Below, piece by piece: positions 1 to 11,400 of a stretch of DNA of 64,000 nucleotides. A model generated the notes under the pieces. That model did not search any database and was not told the DNA's origin. It saw only the letters and a program-made list of their open reading frames with translations. The position numbers and the translations under genes are program-made. The stretch's first letter is position 1. Each line of letters opens with the position of its first letter. Source of the DNA: Escallonia rubra (Eukaryota; Streptophyta; Magnoliopsida; Escalloniales; Escalloniaceae); contig JAVXUO010001893.1 of assembly GCA_033065855.1 (NCBI GenBank), positions 85,827 to 149,826 of the forward strand. The letters run 5' to 3'.

Positions 1-598
1 CGCGCTCCTGTAGTGGAAATTATTCCGCTTTACTGTATAGCGGATACCTTTTTTGCTGTCTCGTGTCAGGCAGGGGTCAGTGTCAGGCAGGGGTGTCAGG
101 CCCTGACAGGTGTCAACCTAGGGGACGTCCGCCATACTGTATGGCGGATGACTTTTTGCTGTCTCCCTTTTTGCTGTCTCGTGTCAGGCAGGGGTCAGTG
201 TCAGGCAGGGGTGTCAGGCCCTGACATGTGTCAGCCTAGGGGCCGTCCGCCATACTGTATGGCGGGCAGGGGTTTTGCTGTCTCGTGTCAGGCAGGGGTC
301 AGTGTCAGGCAGTGGTTTCAGGCCCTGACTGGTGTGAGCCTAGGGGCCGTCCGCCATACTGTATGGCGGACGACTTTTTGCTGTCTCCCATCAGGACATT
401 AATGCCCTCCGCGCTACTGTGTAGCGGACAGGGGCGGAGGGGCAATTTGGTAAAAAAAGTCGTCCGCCATACTGTATGGCGGACGGCTGACAGGTTTTGA
501 AAAAGGCGCGATCTGGGCCGTCCATCTTTCGGGATGGACGTTCAGATCGCGTTTGCAACTTCTCCTATTTTGCCCACGCTCTCAACGGATCAGCTCCC
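1..598. repeat. Palindrome-bearing repeat array, right end of a MITE-like unit
   Basis: The block repeats a segment of roughly 104-118 bp four times. Each copy carries the perfect palindrome CCGCCATACTGTATGGCGG (129-147, 247-265, 351-369, 464-482), and related palindromic cores sit near 28-46 and 407-426. Between them are short direct repeats of GTGTCAGGCAGGGGT. The right edge (about 570-598, ending GGATCAGCTCCC) matches in reverse complement the terminal repeat of the MITE at 36221, so the block reads as the right part of a larger relative of that family. The left end lies outside the window. No coding signal was found; the open frames here follow from the repeat. Confidence 0.6.
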
Positions 599-610
599 AT
601 ATATATATAT

Positions 611-870
611 AGTTGATCCATTGCTCGCGTGGGCAATGGATTAGCTGTTGCCCGCGCGATCTGGCAGTCCATCGCGAGATCTGGACGGCCAGATCTCGCG
701 CGTGGACGACTTATTTTTTGTCATCCGCTACATAATGTAACGGACGGTATTTCACCGTCCGCTACATTATGTAGGGGACGATGAAATCTGACCCGCCCAT
801 AGGGCCGCGTGGACGACTAGATTTCGCGGGCAACAACTGATCCATTGCCCACGCGAGCAACTGATCAACT
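611..870. mobile_element. MITE with ~30-bp terminal inverted repeats and nested palindromes (copy 1)
   Basis: The left end AGTTGATCCATTGCTCGCGT is mirrored at 840-870 with few mismatches, giving terminal inverted repeats of about 30 bp. The centre (about 722-780) is a hairpin whose two arms are each palindromic around CTACATTATGTAG, so it could form a hairpin or two cruciforms. The left flank is an (AT)n tract and the right flank is poly-C, (CA)n and (TA)n. No transposase is present, so it would be mobilised in trans. The superfamily is not clear because the simple-repeat flanks hide any target duplication. Confidence 0.7.
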
Positions 871-881
871 CCCCCCCCCCC

Positions 882-926
<45 letters not shown>
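871..926. repeat. Compound microsatellite: poly-C, (CA)n, (TA)n
   Basis: About 12 C residues are followed by CA and then AT dinucleotide runs, directly at the right end of the MITE. Length is prone to polymorphism and assembly error. Confidence 0.95.
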
Positions 927-929
<3 letters not shown>

Positions 930-931
<2 letters not shown>

Positions 932-1227
932 TACAATAAATACTTATATAAATACATATATACAAATATACATGTACATATAAATATGCATATTGTATAT
1001 ATATTAGCAGGGTGAAGTTTACCATACTGCCCTCCTTATTTGCCTGTGAATCCCTCCGACTTACTGAATGCTTCTGGGACATTTTGTTCAAAACTTTCGT
1101 CGGCCAATTATGTAGCACACAACTTTTTTATTTTTTTAAGTTAGATCTGGTCCATCCATCTAGGATGGATGGATGACAAGATGGTGCTGGCAACTTAGTT
1201 AAGTTGCAAGTGTTGTCAATTGATCAG
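930..1227. repeat. Third palindromic MITE-related unit, left end unclear
   Basis: Its right end (CAATTGATCAGCCCC) resembles the terminal repeat of the neighbouring MITEs in reverse complement. Its interior, from 'gtgaagttt' through 'gaatccctccgactt' to a TATGTAGC remnant near 1109, is shared with the next unit at 1245-1612. Both units have a palindromic 'ccatccatctaggatggatgg'-type segment near one end. No coding capacity was seen. Confidence 0.45.
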
Positions 1228-1244
1228 CCCCCCCCCCCACCCCA

Positions 1245-1610
1245 ACACACACTTAAGTTGCCTGGACATCCAACTTAAGTTGCCAACGCAATCTCGTCGT
1301 CCGTCCATCATGGATGGACGGGCCGTAATTATTTATTTTTTTTCTTTTCGTAAACTTCAGCATCTGCTACATAATGTAGCGGACCGTGAAGTTCATCGCA
1401 CTACCCCATTCCCCCCCATTTGTTTGCGAATCCCTCCGACTCATTAAATTCCTTTTTTTGGTCAAAATCCCCATCCGTTACATCATGTAGCAGATGATGG
1501 AAAAACTTAAATGAAACTACAATTTGTCCCGTTCATCAGCTCTTGATGGACGACCAGATCATGGTAGCAACTCAGCTTAAGTTGCCAGCAGTAGCAAGAG
1601 ATTAGGTCCG

Positions 1611-1612
<2 letters not shown>
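1245..1612. repeat. Fourth palindromic MITE-related unit
   Basis: It begins and ends with CTTAAGTTGCC-type inverted sequences (about 1250-1262, 1275-1290 and 1575-1585). It carries two CTACATNATGTAG-type palindromes (about 1367-1384 and 1477-1495) and a palindromic segment around 1305-1320. The interior matches the unit at 930-1227, so the two are diverged head-to-tail relatives. The right end abuts an (AT)n(GT)n tract. Confidence 0.45.

Positions 1613-1666
<54 letters not shown>
1612..1666. repeat. Microsatellite (TA)n(TG)n
   Basis: A run of TA dinucleotides changes into TG dinucleotides. The GT-rich drift continues to about 1960 (GGTGGT-type sequence), and the long Cys-Val reading frames there come from this composition. 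Confidence 0.95.
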
Positions 1667-1668
<2 letters not shown>

Positions 1669-2539
1669 TCAGGTGGTGCCCTGGTGGAGTATATGGAGAT
1701 ACCGGTTGGATGGAAGAGGGGGGAGTGGGTGGGGGTGGGGGACTCAATTGTGATAGTGTTGTGGTGGCTACTGATGGTGGAATGGTATCTCAGTGGTGTC
1801 GCGGTGGTGCCGCAGTGGTTGTTTGGCGGTGGGGGTAAATTGTGTGTCTCTGTGTGTGAGTGTGGGCACAGATGGTGGATTTGGTTAGTAGTGTTGGGGT
1901 GGTATGGTGGTTGCAGTTGTTGGTATTAGGGTGGTACAGTGGTTGTAATTGTTGGTGTTTTTTTTATGTTGGGGTTAGAGTTGAAAAGGGTAGATCCACG
2001 GTGGTAGTGATTTGAGTATGAGAAAGAAATAAGAGAAAAAGGACCGGAGGTCAACTATGTCTTTCCACAAAAAGATTGAACCCCATCACCATTCCGGCTA
2101 GTCAACGGATACAAGTGATAGTATGCAAAACACAATCCTTGGCTACAATTTACACCTAATCTTAAAGTGTTTAGTAATATTGTCCCTAAGATATATGTCC
2201 ATCAAATTTTAAAGAAAGCTGAGCTAGGTGTGTAAATTAATCATTCAATACTTTTTTTAAATGAAGTGTTCTCTCACAATAAACTTTAGGGATATGCTAT
2301 TTCTACCCCTTGGTATGCTAATCCACCTCTTGCTAGCCTATCTTAGCTTCATAATTTTGACCATATTCATTAAACACTATCGGGAACGCGCCACGAATAT
2401 TCAATAGTCAAACTTCAAAAGTGATTGTTCCAGTTAACAGAGAAGGTTTCACATGCATCGCGCACCACTAACTTTTAAAAAATAGCTCTAGTGTGACTTT
2501 TCTTGACCTCTCAGAATAGTAGTTAAAAAAAATCTTGAC
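1667..2539. other. No recognisable feature
   Basis: GT-rich degenerate sequence to about 1960, followed by ordinary AT-rich sequence. No domain, terminal repeat or RNA gene was recognised. Confidence 0.5.
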
Positions 2540-4238
2540 GTGCCTATAAGGAGCCAGCCACCTAACAACCCCTAGGGAACAAGCTGATGATGTACCCCTT
2601 TTTGTAGCTACCAGGTGTGAGGTACCTTACCTCACGCTTTTCCCCCTCAATCTCCCTTGGCCATCCATTAGGGGGGTACGTGAACCCTTTTGGCTAGCTT
2701 GGTGGTGGTGGGTATTGCATTCCCCTTTCCTTAGGTGCTGGCATGGGGTCCTTTTTAGCGCCGCTAGGAACTCTAACTCTCCCTTCTCCACACCACCTTG
2801 ACCCGTTTCCGACCTTCTTATCTTGAACCTTCCCGCAGTTTTTGCCAGCGTACCTTATACCAGTGGACCACCTCTTGACATTCATGCCACTTACCATAAT
2901 TGTATCAATACCTTTATGTGTTCCATACAACCCTACTACTTAATACACGAGTACCCATATTGGACCATAGCCTACACCTAATGTCCATGGCATGCCCTTA
3001 TGCCTTGTATGGCACCTGGTAACATAATTTCCACCGACGAGACCAATGCTCTGTCCAAAAGCTATGTGCCTCCTAGAACGTTGTTCACTGTCCATGCATC
3101 ACGCTAGAGAGCTGTCTCCATGCTATGTTCCCTGGGTACTGCATTCATCTGCGGCGCCCATGTGCTGCCTGCATGTCATGCGCCGGCACAACACCTATTG
3201 TTCATGCCCATGTACCTGCTCCAGATAAAGTGCCCCAGACACATCAGCATCTTGATGCGCCCATGCACCATGCCACTTATATCGATGTGTTTTGAAGGCT
3301 CCAGGACATGGACTCATTATTTAATAGGAAACTCCCCCACGATATTATCTCCACTAGTGTGTTTTACGTGGTCTAACTTGAGGGCTTCTCTTCTGCCAGG
3401 TCTGCCTTTTAAATAGTACCTCAGCCCATGAGTAGGGGAATCCTCGAGGACGCTACCTTAGAATGCTCTTTTATTCCAGCATAAGAACTGAATAGAGGAG
3501 AAGTGACTCCTCTGTGACACTATCCCCGTCAGCTATAGTGACTGTTTGACTACATGCTCTATCACTGAGGCTCATCATTGGGACCTTTAAGGATCATGAC
3601 GTATAAGCCACTTTGAGGTGGAAGGAGGCTTGAAAGGCCATCATGCCTAGTCCTTCTAGCAGTCAAGCGTCAGGCCTTCCCAAGTTTTGCTAGGTTCACT
3701 ACTTCTCTTGACTTCTTCATGGGAGTTAGCACGATTATTGGGAAGGTGACTGGATCGAGGTCATTCTTCGGCTATACCAGTGTTGTGTGAGTCAGTGTTC
3801 CCTAACAGATAGGTTGAAGTTATGTGTGGCAGGCCAAGCAAGTGAGTGTGATGGTCTGAGACATAACACTTGGATGTGGCACATCTTAGGAAAGGTGGCA
3901 CCTCGGGGCGGGGGGGGGGGGGGGGGGGAATGCCATGTGTCACTTGATCGATGACAAGGCATCTCCAGCTGCCTATATACAACAGACTTGAGAACCCATT
4001 CCATAACATTGATAGTTACACCTTCACAAGAGAATTCTAGACAGAGAAATTACCTAAGCATTGATGTATGCACTTCGTGCCTATGCCACCACAACACTGC
4101 CAGCCCATCATGTTTAGGTTGTCTGGGGTTCCTGCCCTTGTTTCTATCCTTGCTCTGTCCTACCGTGTCATACTCGTATCTAACTTGGACTATATTAGTT
4201 GTGGTACCTCCACGTGTACTACGAATCCATCCTTGACA
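2540..4238 (+). mobile_element. Diverged LTR (solo or truncated) of the array-rich family
   Basis: The order of segments follows the LTR at 48615-50742: short repeats with 'catgcccat..gcgccggcac' (about 2990-3290), cysteine-free 'gactcctc' segments, then 'attcttcggctataccagtgttgtgtgag' (about 3764), which parallels 50237. A TATA-like CTATATAC lies at 3973-3980. The end reads TTAGTTGTGGTACCTCC and then CTTGACA at 4238, parallel to the ends at 13187 and 50742. A poly-G tract occupies 3905-3928. The left boundary is a guess from a shared 'gtaccccttttt' near 2592, and no partner LTR or internal region was found. It is old and strongly mutated. Confidence 0.55.
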
Positions 4239-5150
4239 TTACATTTTATGCACCATATACAAGGACGTTCAAAAAAGCTAGAGATTGCAGTTTCTTTTAT
4301 GACATTGAAGTTGCAAATTTGTGGCCAACTTTACATATATTTTTTGCTTAGTTTGTTTTGCATTTTCTAGAAAAACGAAAAGAGAATTGAAAACTGGATT
4401 TTTTTTAAATTGCTAATTTGTTAGGAAATAACTTCTGAAGTACATAGCACACAAATGAATAGACAAATCGTTAAACAACTCAAGTCTTATTTTTTTTTTC
4501 TGCGGCCATAGTGGTATATTCTCATTATTCTAAATATCTCAACCCACGAGATTCATATATTAGAATATTTTTGGAGGTCTATGACTAATGGTTTCACCCA
4601 CTAAGGAGCGTTAGATACATTGCTAAAAAATATTCCTCCTTTATCCCTTCTTTTATATATCAGATCGGCACCTTTTATCAAAGGACTATATATTATTGGG
4701 ACCGAATGATCTGGAACAATTTAATTTTTGTTTCTAGAATATATGCAAAGAAGCCCTTTGTCTTGAAGTACAAACATATGTAGGGATAATATCACTTAAT
4801 CGTTGGTCTCATACAAATGCACATGGGCATAAATATACCGATCAGCGCATTAATGGCTTTGATTTGAGGCAGCGGAGGTGGGGTCATGGAGGTGGTGGAG
4901 GCCATTTTGATGCAGCGGTAGGTGGTGACAAGGAGTAGTTCCTGTTGTAATGGTGGTGATCTTATCCCATCGGCACAACAAAGGTGGGGGTGCCTCACTG
5001 TAGGAGCAACCGTGATGCGCCGCGATTGCAAAGTTGTCCTGTAGTGATATGGGCAATGCCAGTACTGTTGGTGAGTGGGGATGTACGACGATAGCGGTGC
5101 TAGTAAGGGGTGGTTTCGTGGACATTTGCAGAAAAAAAAGTATAAGAATG
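4239..5150. other. No recognisable feature
   Basis: AT-rich to about 4800, then a GGTGGTGG-rich stretch (4870-5110) that gives meaningless His/Pro-rich frames on the minus strand. Nothing could be assigned to a family. Confidence 0.5.
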
Positions 5151-5157
5151 GAGAGCG

Positions 5158-5192
<35 letters not shown>
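5151..5192. repeat. (GA)n microsatellite
   Basis: About 20 GA dinucleotides. Confidence 0.95.
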
Positions 5193-5194
<2 letters not shown>

Positions 5195-5470
5195 TATTGT
5201 TTGGATTTGAAGAAATGTTGGCTTTAGGTTTGTATTCGGGGTGGATTTGAGGGTTAGGTTTGAGGTGACAGTGGCCCATGGTGGTGCTGCGATAATGCCA
5301 GCGCTGGCTATCGCGGAAGGCAGATAAGTTGGTAGAGAAAGAAGGTTACAAAGGACTGTGTTAGCCTTAAATTCGGTCAGTGTCTCACTTAGGATTCGAT
5401 GGGCTTAACATCCCTACCCATGGCGCCTGTAATGGGTTCAGCCCCTTATGCTAGATGCGGTTCTGAGAAA

Positions 5471-5745
5471 CTTTAAGGAAATAAAGTTATACCCATACTA
5501 ACAGTTATAACTTTTGGCCTAGTGGTAAGCGCTTGATCCAATAATTGGTATCATAGTAGGTCACGGGTTCAAGTCTCCCGGGGTGTATTTGGGAGAGGGA
5601 TTGTTGGGAGATCGGAGGTTGGCCGTGTCCATCTACACCCTCGTGTACTCGATCGTGTGCACTGGCTGCTGGCCAAGAGTATAAGGAAATAAAGTTGCGC
5701 CCTTACTAATAACAATTGCTTTTGGTGTAATGGTAAGACTGTAAA
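5471..5745 (+). mobile_element. tRNA-derived SINE, one full copy and the head of a second in tandem
   Basis: Internal RNA polymerase III promoter boxes are visible: an A-box-like TGGCCTAGTGGTAAGC at 5515-5530 and a B-box-like GGGTTCAAGTC at 5565-5575, 35 bp apart as in a tRNA head. The flanking segments cannot pair as an acceptor stem, so this is not a functional tRNA gene. The leader 'aaggaaataaagtt..cccNtacta' at 5475-5500 recurs at 5683-5708 and is again followed by TTTTGGTGTAATGGTAAG (5720-5737), showing a second, truncated copy about 210 bp downstream. The family name was not recognised. Confidence 0.65.
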
Positions 5746-7477
5746 TAGGGTACGCTAACACAAGCAAAAAAGTTATAAATTAGACGATCTTATTACTTAA
5801 GGTATATATGTTATGAATTTTCAAGATTTTGGTACGAGACGTAGCATTTAAAAAGTTGATGGGTTTGACTATTATTATTTCTTATTCTTGAATGTTTCAG
5901 TGATATTATCTCATATAAGTATAGAGGAAAGGATATAGAAAGACAGATTGGACAGGTGCAAAAGTTGGAAAGGATAGTGCTCGCCACCTTTTAGTTACTG
6001 ATTGTTTATAATAAAATCATGGAGATAGAAGCAAGAGGTCCCGTTAAGCATTTGTAAGTGCTATTAGATAAGTAGATTCAGATTAGAATGCAAAACCCAA
6101 AGATGGAACAATGGTGGCACATGCTAACCACTATAGAAGCATGGAAACTGGTTGGATGAAATCATCAACAGAAGCATGAGGCCCTCCAATTTGCATCTTT
6201 AAATCCACACCAGAAATTGAAAGTGAATATTGTGGCTTTCAGAGACAAGCATTGTCGAGGGTCACCACCTCTCTCCCTACTCCCTAGCGTCTAAAAATAG
6301 GGAGTGGCCATGTGGATGGAGGGCTGGGAGGAGGGGTGGGGTGGAGGTATGGGATGAATTACGATCAAGCATTAAAAAAGTATTTGGAGGCGACATGCCT
6401 GTTCAGCGAGTATGTGATACCACATGTCAGCTTGCACACAATCTTAAGTCCTATTTTCTCATAGGTTAAATGTACAACACACACAGAAGATTGCCAACAA
6501 ATTTCTAATATTTTGTTGTCTAGTTCTAAAAAGACTCTTACTAATTTGACGTAAACTTTGTCAAGTTGAAATATTATTTTTCGTGATTTTTAGCGGTTGA
6601 GTCATAACTTGACGTAAATTTGGGACTACATATAGAAACATAAACTAATTTGCATTATTCAAGATAAGATATCTATTTTAATTGCATTAGAATAAAGCCA
6701 CGATTAGCAACTTATATTGTTTAATAACCTTGAGGGGATCAGCCTTTTAGGGAATTGTTTACTCTTGAGAATTGGTTCTGAGGGGTCAACCTCACAACTT
6801 TTTAGTTGTTAACATTGTGACTCTTGGAGATTTGGTTAAAGGGTGTTCATTACACTCATGTGACAAGAAAATTCTATGCTTGATTGGATGCTAAATCATA
6901 CTGGTGGATGTGATCAAGAGGACCAAATCGCTAGGACCACCTAAAAAATTTCAGTTGTTCTAAATGAAAAAGCTATGACACATGAACTTTTAATATAACA
7001 CAGGAAAAAGCAAAATGAGTCATAACATTAAGCAATCTTCTCAAAAGCAATATGTATACCAGGGCGGAGAGATGGAGCGTAATCGACTTTAGAAAACGCT
7101 AGAGATTAAGAACTTTTAAATATATCTTATAATCTGAAGCTAAATAGATTGAAGAACCATTGGAGTGTCTAAACAACCTTATAAAATCCTGTAGCAAAGT
7201 CAATTTAAATCAATTGTAAAGAATGAAACATAAAGAAATGTGGGTACCTTTATAACGGAAATGTTCTGGCAGTGGTCACCTAAAACAGAACAACGAGTGA
7301 TACATCAAATAAATCTAAGAATAAAGCTTAGTTTAGCAACTAATGAGAAGTGGCACCTTGAAAATGGATACAAAAATATGCAGTGAGAAAATGACAATCT
7401 AAGTGAAAAGGGTCCGTAGAGGACCAAAACTTCCGTATTAAAACAAGACACTACGGCGCCGAGAGGCATATGACCTC
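5746..7477. other. No recognisable feature
   Basis: AT-rich sequence without long open frames, terminal repeats or family signatures that I can name. An old, decayed transposon would look the same. Confidence 0.5.
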
Positions 7478-8070
7478 CACTACAAGGAATAAGGCCTTTA
7501 ACGACGCGAAAATTCGTCGCTAAAAGTCTATATTCCGTCGCTAAAATTTTTTGCTTCGGAATTACCGTCGCTAAAAGTCCCTCGTATAAAATGCAATTAC
7601 TAAAAGTTATGCGATGAAATTATAAAATTCGTCGTCTAATATAGAATATTTGGCGACGGATTTATTTCTAAATTAGCGACGGAATATCCGTCGCTAATTC
7701 AGTTTTACGTACTTTAATTTATTTTCTTTTTTACGAAATTAGCGACGGGATAAAATTTTTAGAGACGGAATTAATCCGTCGCTAAAAGTTAAAGACATTT
7801 TTTAAATTTGTTAATGCCCAAACCTGTAATAAAAAATTCAAACCAATTGGGTCCCATCCTCCGTCAACAATCTCAATATCTCAAATGCACGATTAACAAT
7901 CTAAAATCATCAATTAACAAATCATTGATCAATAATCACAATTATCAAATGCGCAATTAACAAGCTAAAATTATCAAACAAATAGTCAATGTTCAAATAA
8001 CACAAAATTGTTCAAAATATACATATCCGATGCGATTAATTTAAAATATTGTCTAATTACGGTTCAGGGT

Positions 8071-8492
8071 TCAACATTGGGGAAAAACAATTTCACAAGT
8101 GCTTTGATCAAACACCAGCACTTGAAAACGCATTTGCCCAATGTGTTCAAATATTACAAAGTCTCCTAGATGAAGGTCATGCCGCTGCACAAATTCGTTC
8201 CAACCCTCTTCGAAGCAAAGAACCTCTTGGCCAACCTTCAATTTAACAAGCCATGACCCCTTACGGCTGGTTAAAGTTGCGGTAAGCAATCTTCAAAATG
8301 CTATCGGCATGGCCTAACATATTCATAATACAGTTAGACATGTAAGTTTTTAACCAAAGAAAAAACTTTTATCACACACAAAAATACAGAGAAAGCGGGA
8401 TGACATACAAGTTCTGTATGAAAACCAGGCATCATGACCTTGAAGAAGTGTCTGCTGACTGAAACGTCCCTGTTCACCGAAGCAGAAGTCAT
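8071..8492 (-). pseudogene. Captured two-exon fragment of a REM-type B3 DNA-binding domain
   Basis: Reading the minus strand, exon 1 (8492-8409) starts with ATG and encodes 28 residues including RHFFKVMMPGF, the usual opening of a B3 domain of the REM/VRN1 group. It ends at a GTATGT donor at 8408. Exon 2 (up to about 8345, ending 8071) contains SWLVKL, LCFEEGWNEFV and HDLHLGDFVIFEH, which match the DNA-contacting strands and the conserved GW..F...H.L..GD..VF core; it ends shortly after CEIVFPQC. The frame upstream (LGHADSILKIA) is offset by one near 8285, so the open reading is broken. B3 domains bind short DNA sites in nuclear transcription factors. This fragment covers only one domain and lies inside a CACTA element, so I read it as transduplicated, not a working gene. 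Confidence 0.75.
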
Positions 8493-8926
8493 TTAACCTA
8501 CTTTAACATGAAAAACCAATCGAGGATTATTCAATCGAGGATTATTCAATCGACGAGCATCAATTTCATAGCTGAATTAAATCTATCAAATTATGTTAAA
8601 GTGATGCTAAAAAAACAGATCCACAGTGAGTTGTAGCTAAAATGACTACCACAAAAATCTCAACTACGCACATCATCATTTCACCACCCAAATAGCCACC
8701 TATACTGTTGAACATCACTCACATATTACAAATAACACCCCAAAAATCTCAAACCAATTACTGAATGAAACCTAACCCTAGTGCAAATCCAATCATTGGA
8801 TCTCAACGAAGACAAAAAAAAACCACCAAAGTTCAAAGATTTGCTAATTAGGGCTAACTTGGGGTAATTACAGCTAATTTTATTTTCATTGGATTCTTAG
8901 GGTTAATTAAAACTAACTAGGCTTGT

Positions 8927-9022
8927 TAGACACGTGTCCGACGCCTACCAACATGTGTCCGAAACCTCTGGACACGTGTCCGACGCCTACCGACAAGTGT
9001 CCGAAACCTCCGGACACGTCCG
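8927..9022. repeat. Short tandem repeat, about 24-bp unit
   Basis: Four copies of 'gacacgtgtccgacgcctac' or 'gtgtccgaaacctc' alternate, inside the CACTA interior. The ACACGTGT core is palindromic. Confidence 0.7.
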
Positions 9023-11219
9023 AAGACATTGCTTTATTTTTTAAGAATCTTTCATGCTACACCCATCAATGCATGTACGAACTCAGTTGCCCTTGTATGG
9101 AATGCCTAATAAGAGTCCAACGTCACTGACATTTACACGTTTAGGTTCAGTCTTGTTTATACGCATCTTGCTATGGGTCAAATCTTTTAATAAGGGCAAG
9201 GAGGAAACTCATTGGAAACATCGAATAACTCATATTTAAAAAAGACTGAAAACTCATTGCCTCAATTGTAGAGGTTTTGGCGGCATTTTCTTTTAATGAC
9301 CCGATCAAATCAACAACCATCTTTGGGCTGCACCGAGTCACAAAAATTGGCAACAACAAGTTAAGAGGTGCAAATAAGTATATATGCAGTACATCTCCAT
9401 ATAAGATCTTTGTAAAACAACATTACCCTATTATAATGAAGACTAATGCTGGCTCAAGTGTGTGCTTGGTGAGTTCATAGAGAAATTCTTGTGCTTCTGC
9501 AGAAATGACTTCTGTCTCTGCAGCTTGTAAAATATTTTTTTTTTTATTTCTTGTATAGCTTAGCATTGTACTGTTGTTTTGAACTGCATGAATACATAGG
9601 ACCTTTTCCTTTATAAAAAAAAACTTTATTTCCAGGGTGTTATATGCTAAACTCATGTGGATGTGCTTTGTGACTTAGCTATCAAGGCAAGAAAGTGGAG
9701 TGGGCAAGAAGATCAACTTCACATAACGCGCAACAGTGGGAAAACTTGTTGCCACTTTGGCAACATGCATTGCAATGAAAATAACCACTACACTAATTTG
9801 GTTTTGGGATGAGGATCAGAGAGTCCGATAGATAAGACGGATGTTAGATAACAGGCACGAACTTTTCGTGTATGAGATACTACATCATGTAATATAGGCT
9901 AGGCCGCAGCCACATTTTGAAAGTCAATTTACTGGATAAACTACACGATCTAAATGTACTAGCAAAATTATGCACAAATGAAGGGAAAACCGAATAGTAT
10001 AACAGGAAAAATGTAATGTAATTACTATGGTTGTCTAATATTTACGATTGGCGTTTTTCAGCCCACTCTTTGTTCTCTGCTTCTTCTTCCCTGGGCCAAA
10101 GAAAGATGGGGGAGGTGTTGGGATGTTCGTTAGTTTACGAAGGATCGAGGTGCTACCTCAATTTCCTTAGAGATATGCTTGAATTAAGGAAAGGGTTTCC
10201 TAGCTTTTTGTTGTGGTTTGGGATTTCCTATCTCCTTAATCATATTCTAAAATTGGAATTCTACTTTTGACTCCTTCGCAATAGATTTGTGCATTTAAGT
10301 CATATTGATTTCTTGAACCATTAATTTTTTGCACAAACTCAGTTGCCAAAAGCTTTAAGCCATCAATTCGATTGTTGCCAAGTGGGTTATGAATGTCATT
10401 TACAGTTGGACTAGGGCACAACATTCATGTTTTGTGGAAACATAGCTGTTGTGGTGTATTTGATGGTTGTTCCTTTGTGTTTAGCTGATATCAATAAGAT
10501 TTTCATCTCTTATTAGACTTTATCCTTTCATCTTGGTAGTGTTGCACTGAACCGTGTTGCATGCCCAGTACATTCTTTCATACCATGCAAGCGTGGTAGT
10601 GTTTGTCCTTTTCCTAATCACTTGGTTATTGAGTTTTATTCACTTGTCATAATATGTTGCCTTCCCATGATAATACAATGGCCACCTACTATGTATCCAT
10701 TAGGTGAATTTGTGTTGTGTCATTAGTTTTATAATGTGTAACCTCTTTAGGAATTTTTGCAATCTGTAAACTTTGTCCGAGTATTGTTCTCTTAAGCTCG
10801 TCATTCAAGAACAGTAAAAACACAGCATAACTTTACCACACAAACACACCTTCATAGCCACCACTCCAGCACAAAACCACCATCGATATTTTCTCCATCA
10901 CCGTATGCGATCCACTAGCTCAGTCGCACCACTGCAACACCACCCTCAACGACCAATACAAACCACCAAGCGCGTAGATGATTAGAGGACTCATGACTAG
11001 CGTCAGAGTCAGGAATTAATTTTAAGTCGAGCATCAAAATATAAGAAAGAAACCGAAAACTGAAAAACTCTATTATAACCTTACTGAAGTTCAAAATCAA
11101 ATTAGTATCAAAGCAAAGCATGTTTGTAACACAGCCAAACATTTATTCCAAGCATACACAGAAAATTATGCACAAAATTTGTAGGGAAGAACAAAAATAA
11201 TTACGTTTAGTGGACTTAC

Positions 11220-11400
11220 CTTATAATAAAGAAGACAGGAATTAGACGGCGGCAATGGAGGGCGGCGGCGTTGGTTGCGCAGCGGCGGTGGAGAGCTTTT
11301 CACGCGGCGACAGTGGAAGGGTCACCGTGGAGGGGGATCGCCGGAGCTGAGAGGTGATTTTCAGAGAGAGAAACGGGGAGAAAGAAATAAGCAGATCTGG
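11220..11400 (-). other. GC-rich leader-like exon with splice donor inside the CACTA element
   Basis: On the minus strand a GC- and CT-rich stretch ends at a clean GTAAGT donor (complement of 11214-11219). It sits just inside the subterminal repeats, where CACTA transcripts usually begin. It has no long open frame. It may be the element's own 5' exon or a captured gene leader. Confidence 0.35.

Noticed and set aside
1632..1929. Cys-Val repeat proteins
   Set aside because: Translation of a (TG)n microsatellite and GT-rich drift.
4850..5125. His/Pro-rich minus-strand gene
   Set aside because: Low-complexity GGTGGT sequence with no domain, splice signal or promoter.
5515..5585. tRNA gene
   Set aside because: A and B boxes are present but no acceptor or anticodon stem forms, and the head is repeated downstream; SINE fits better.
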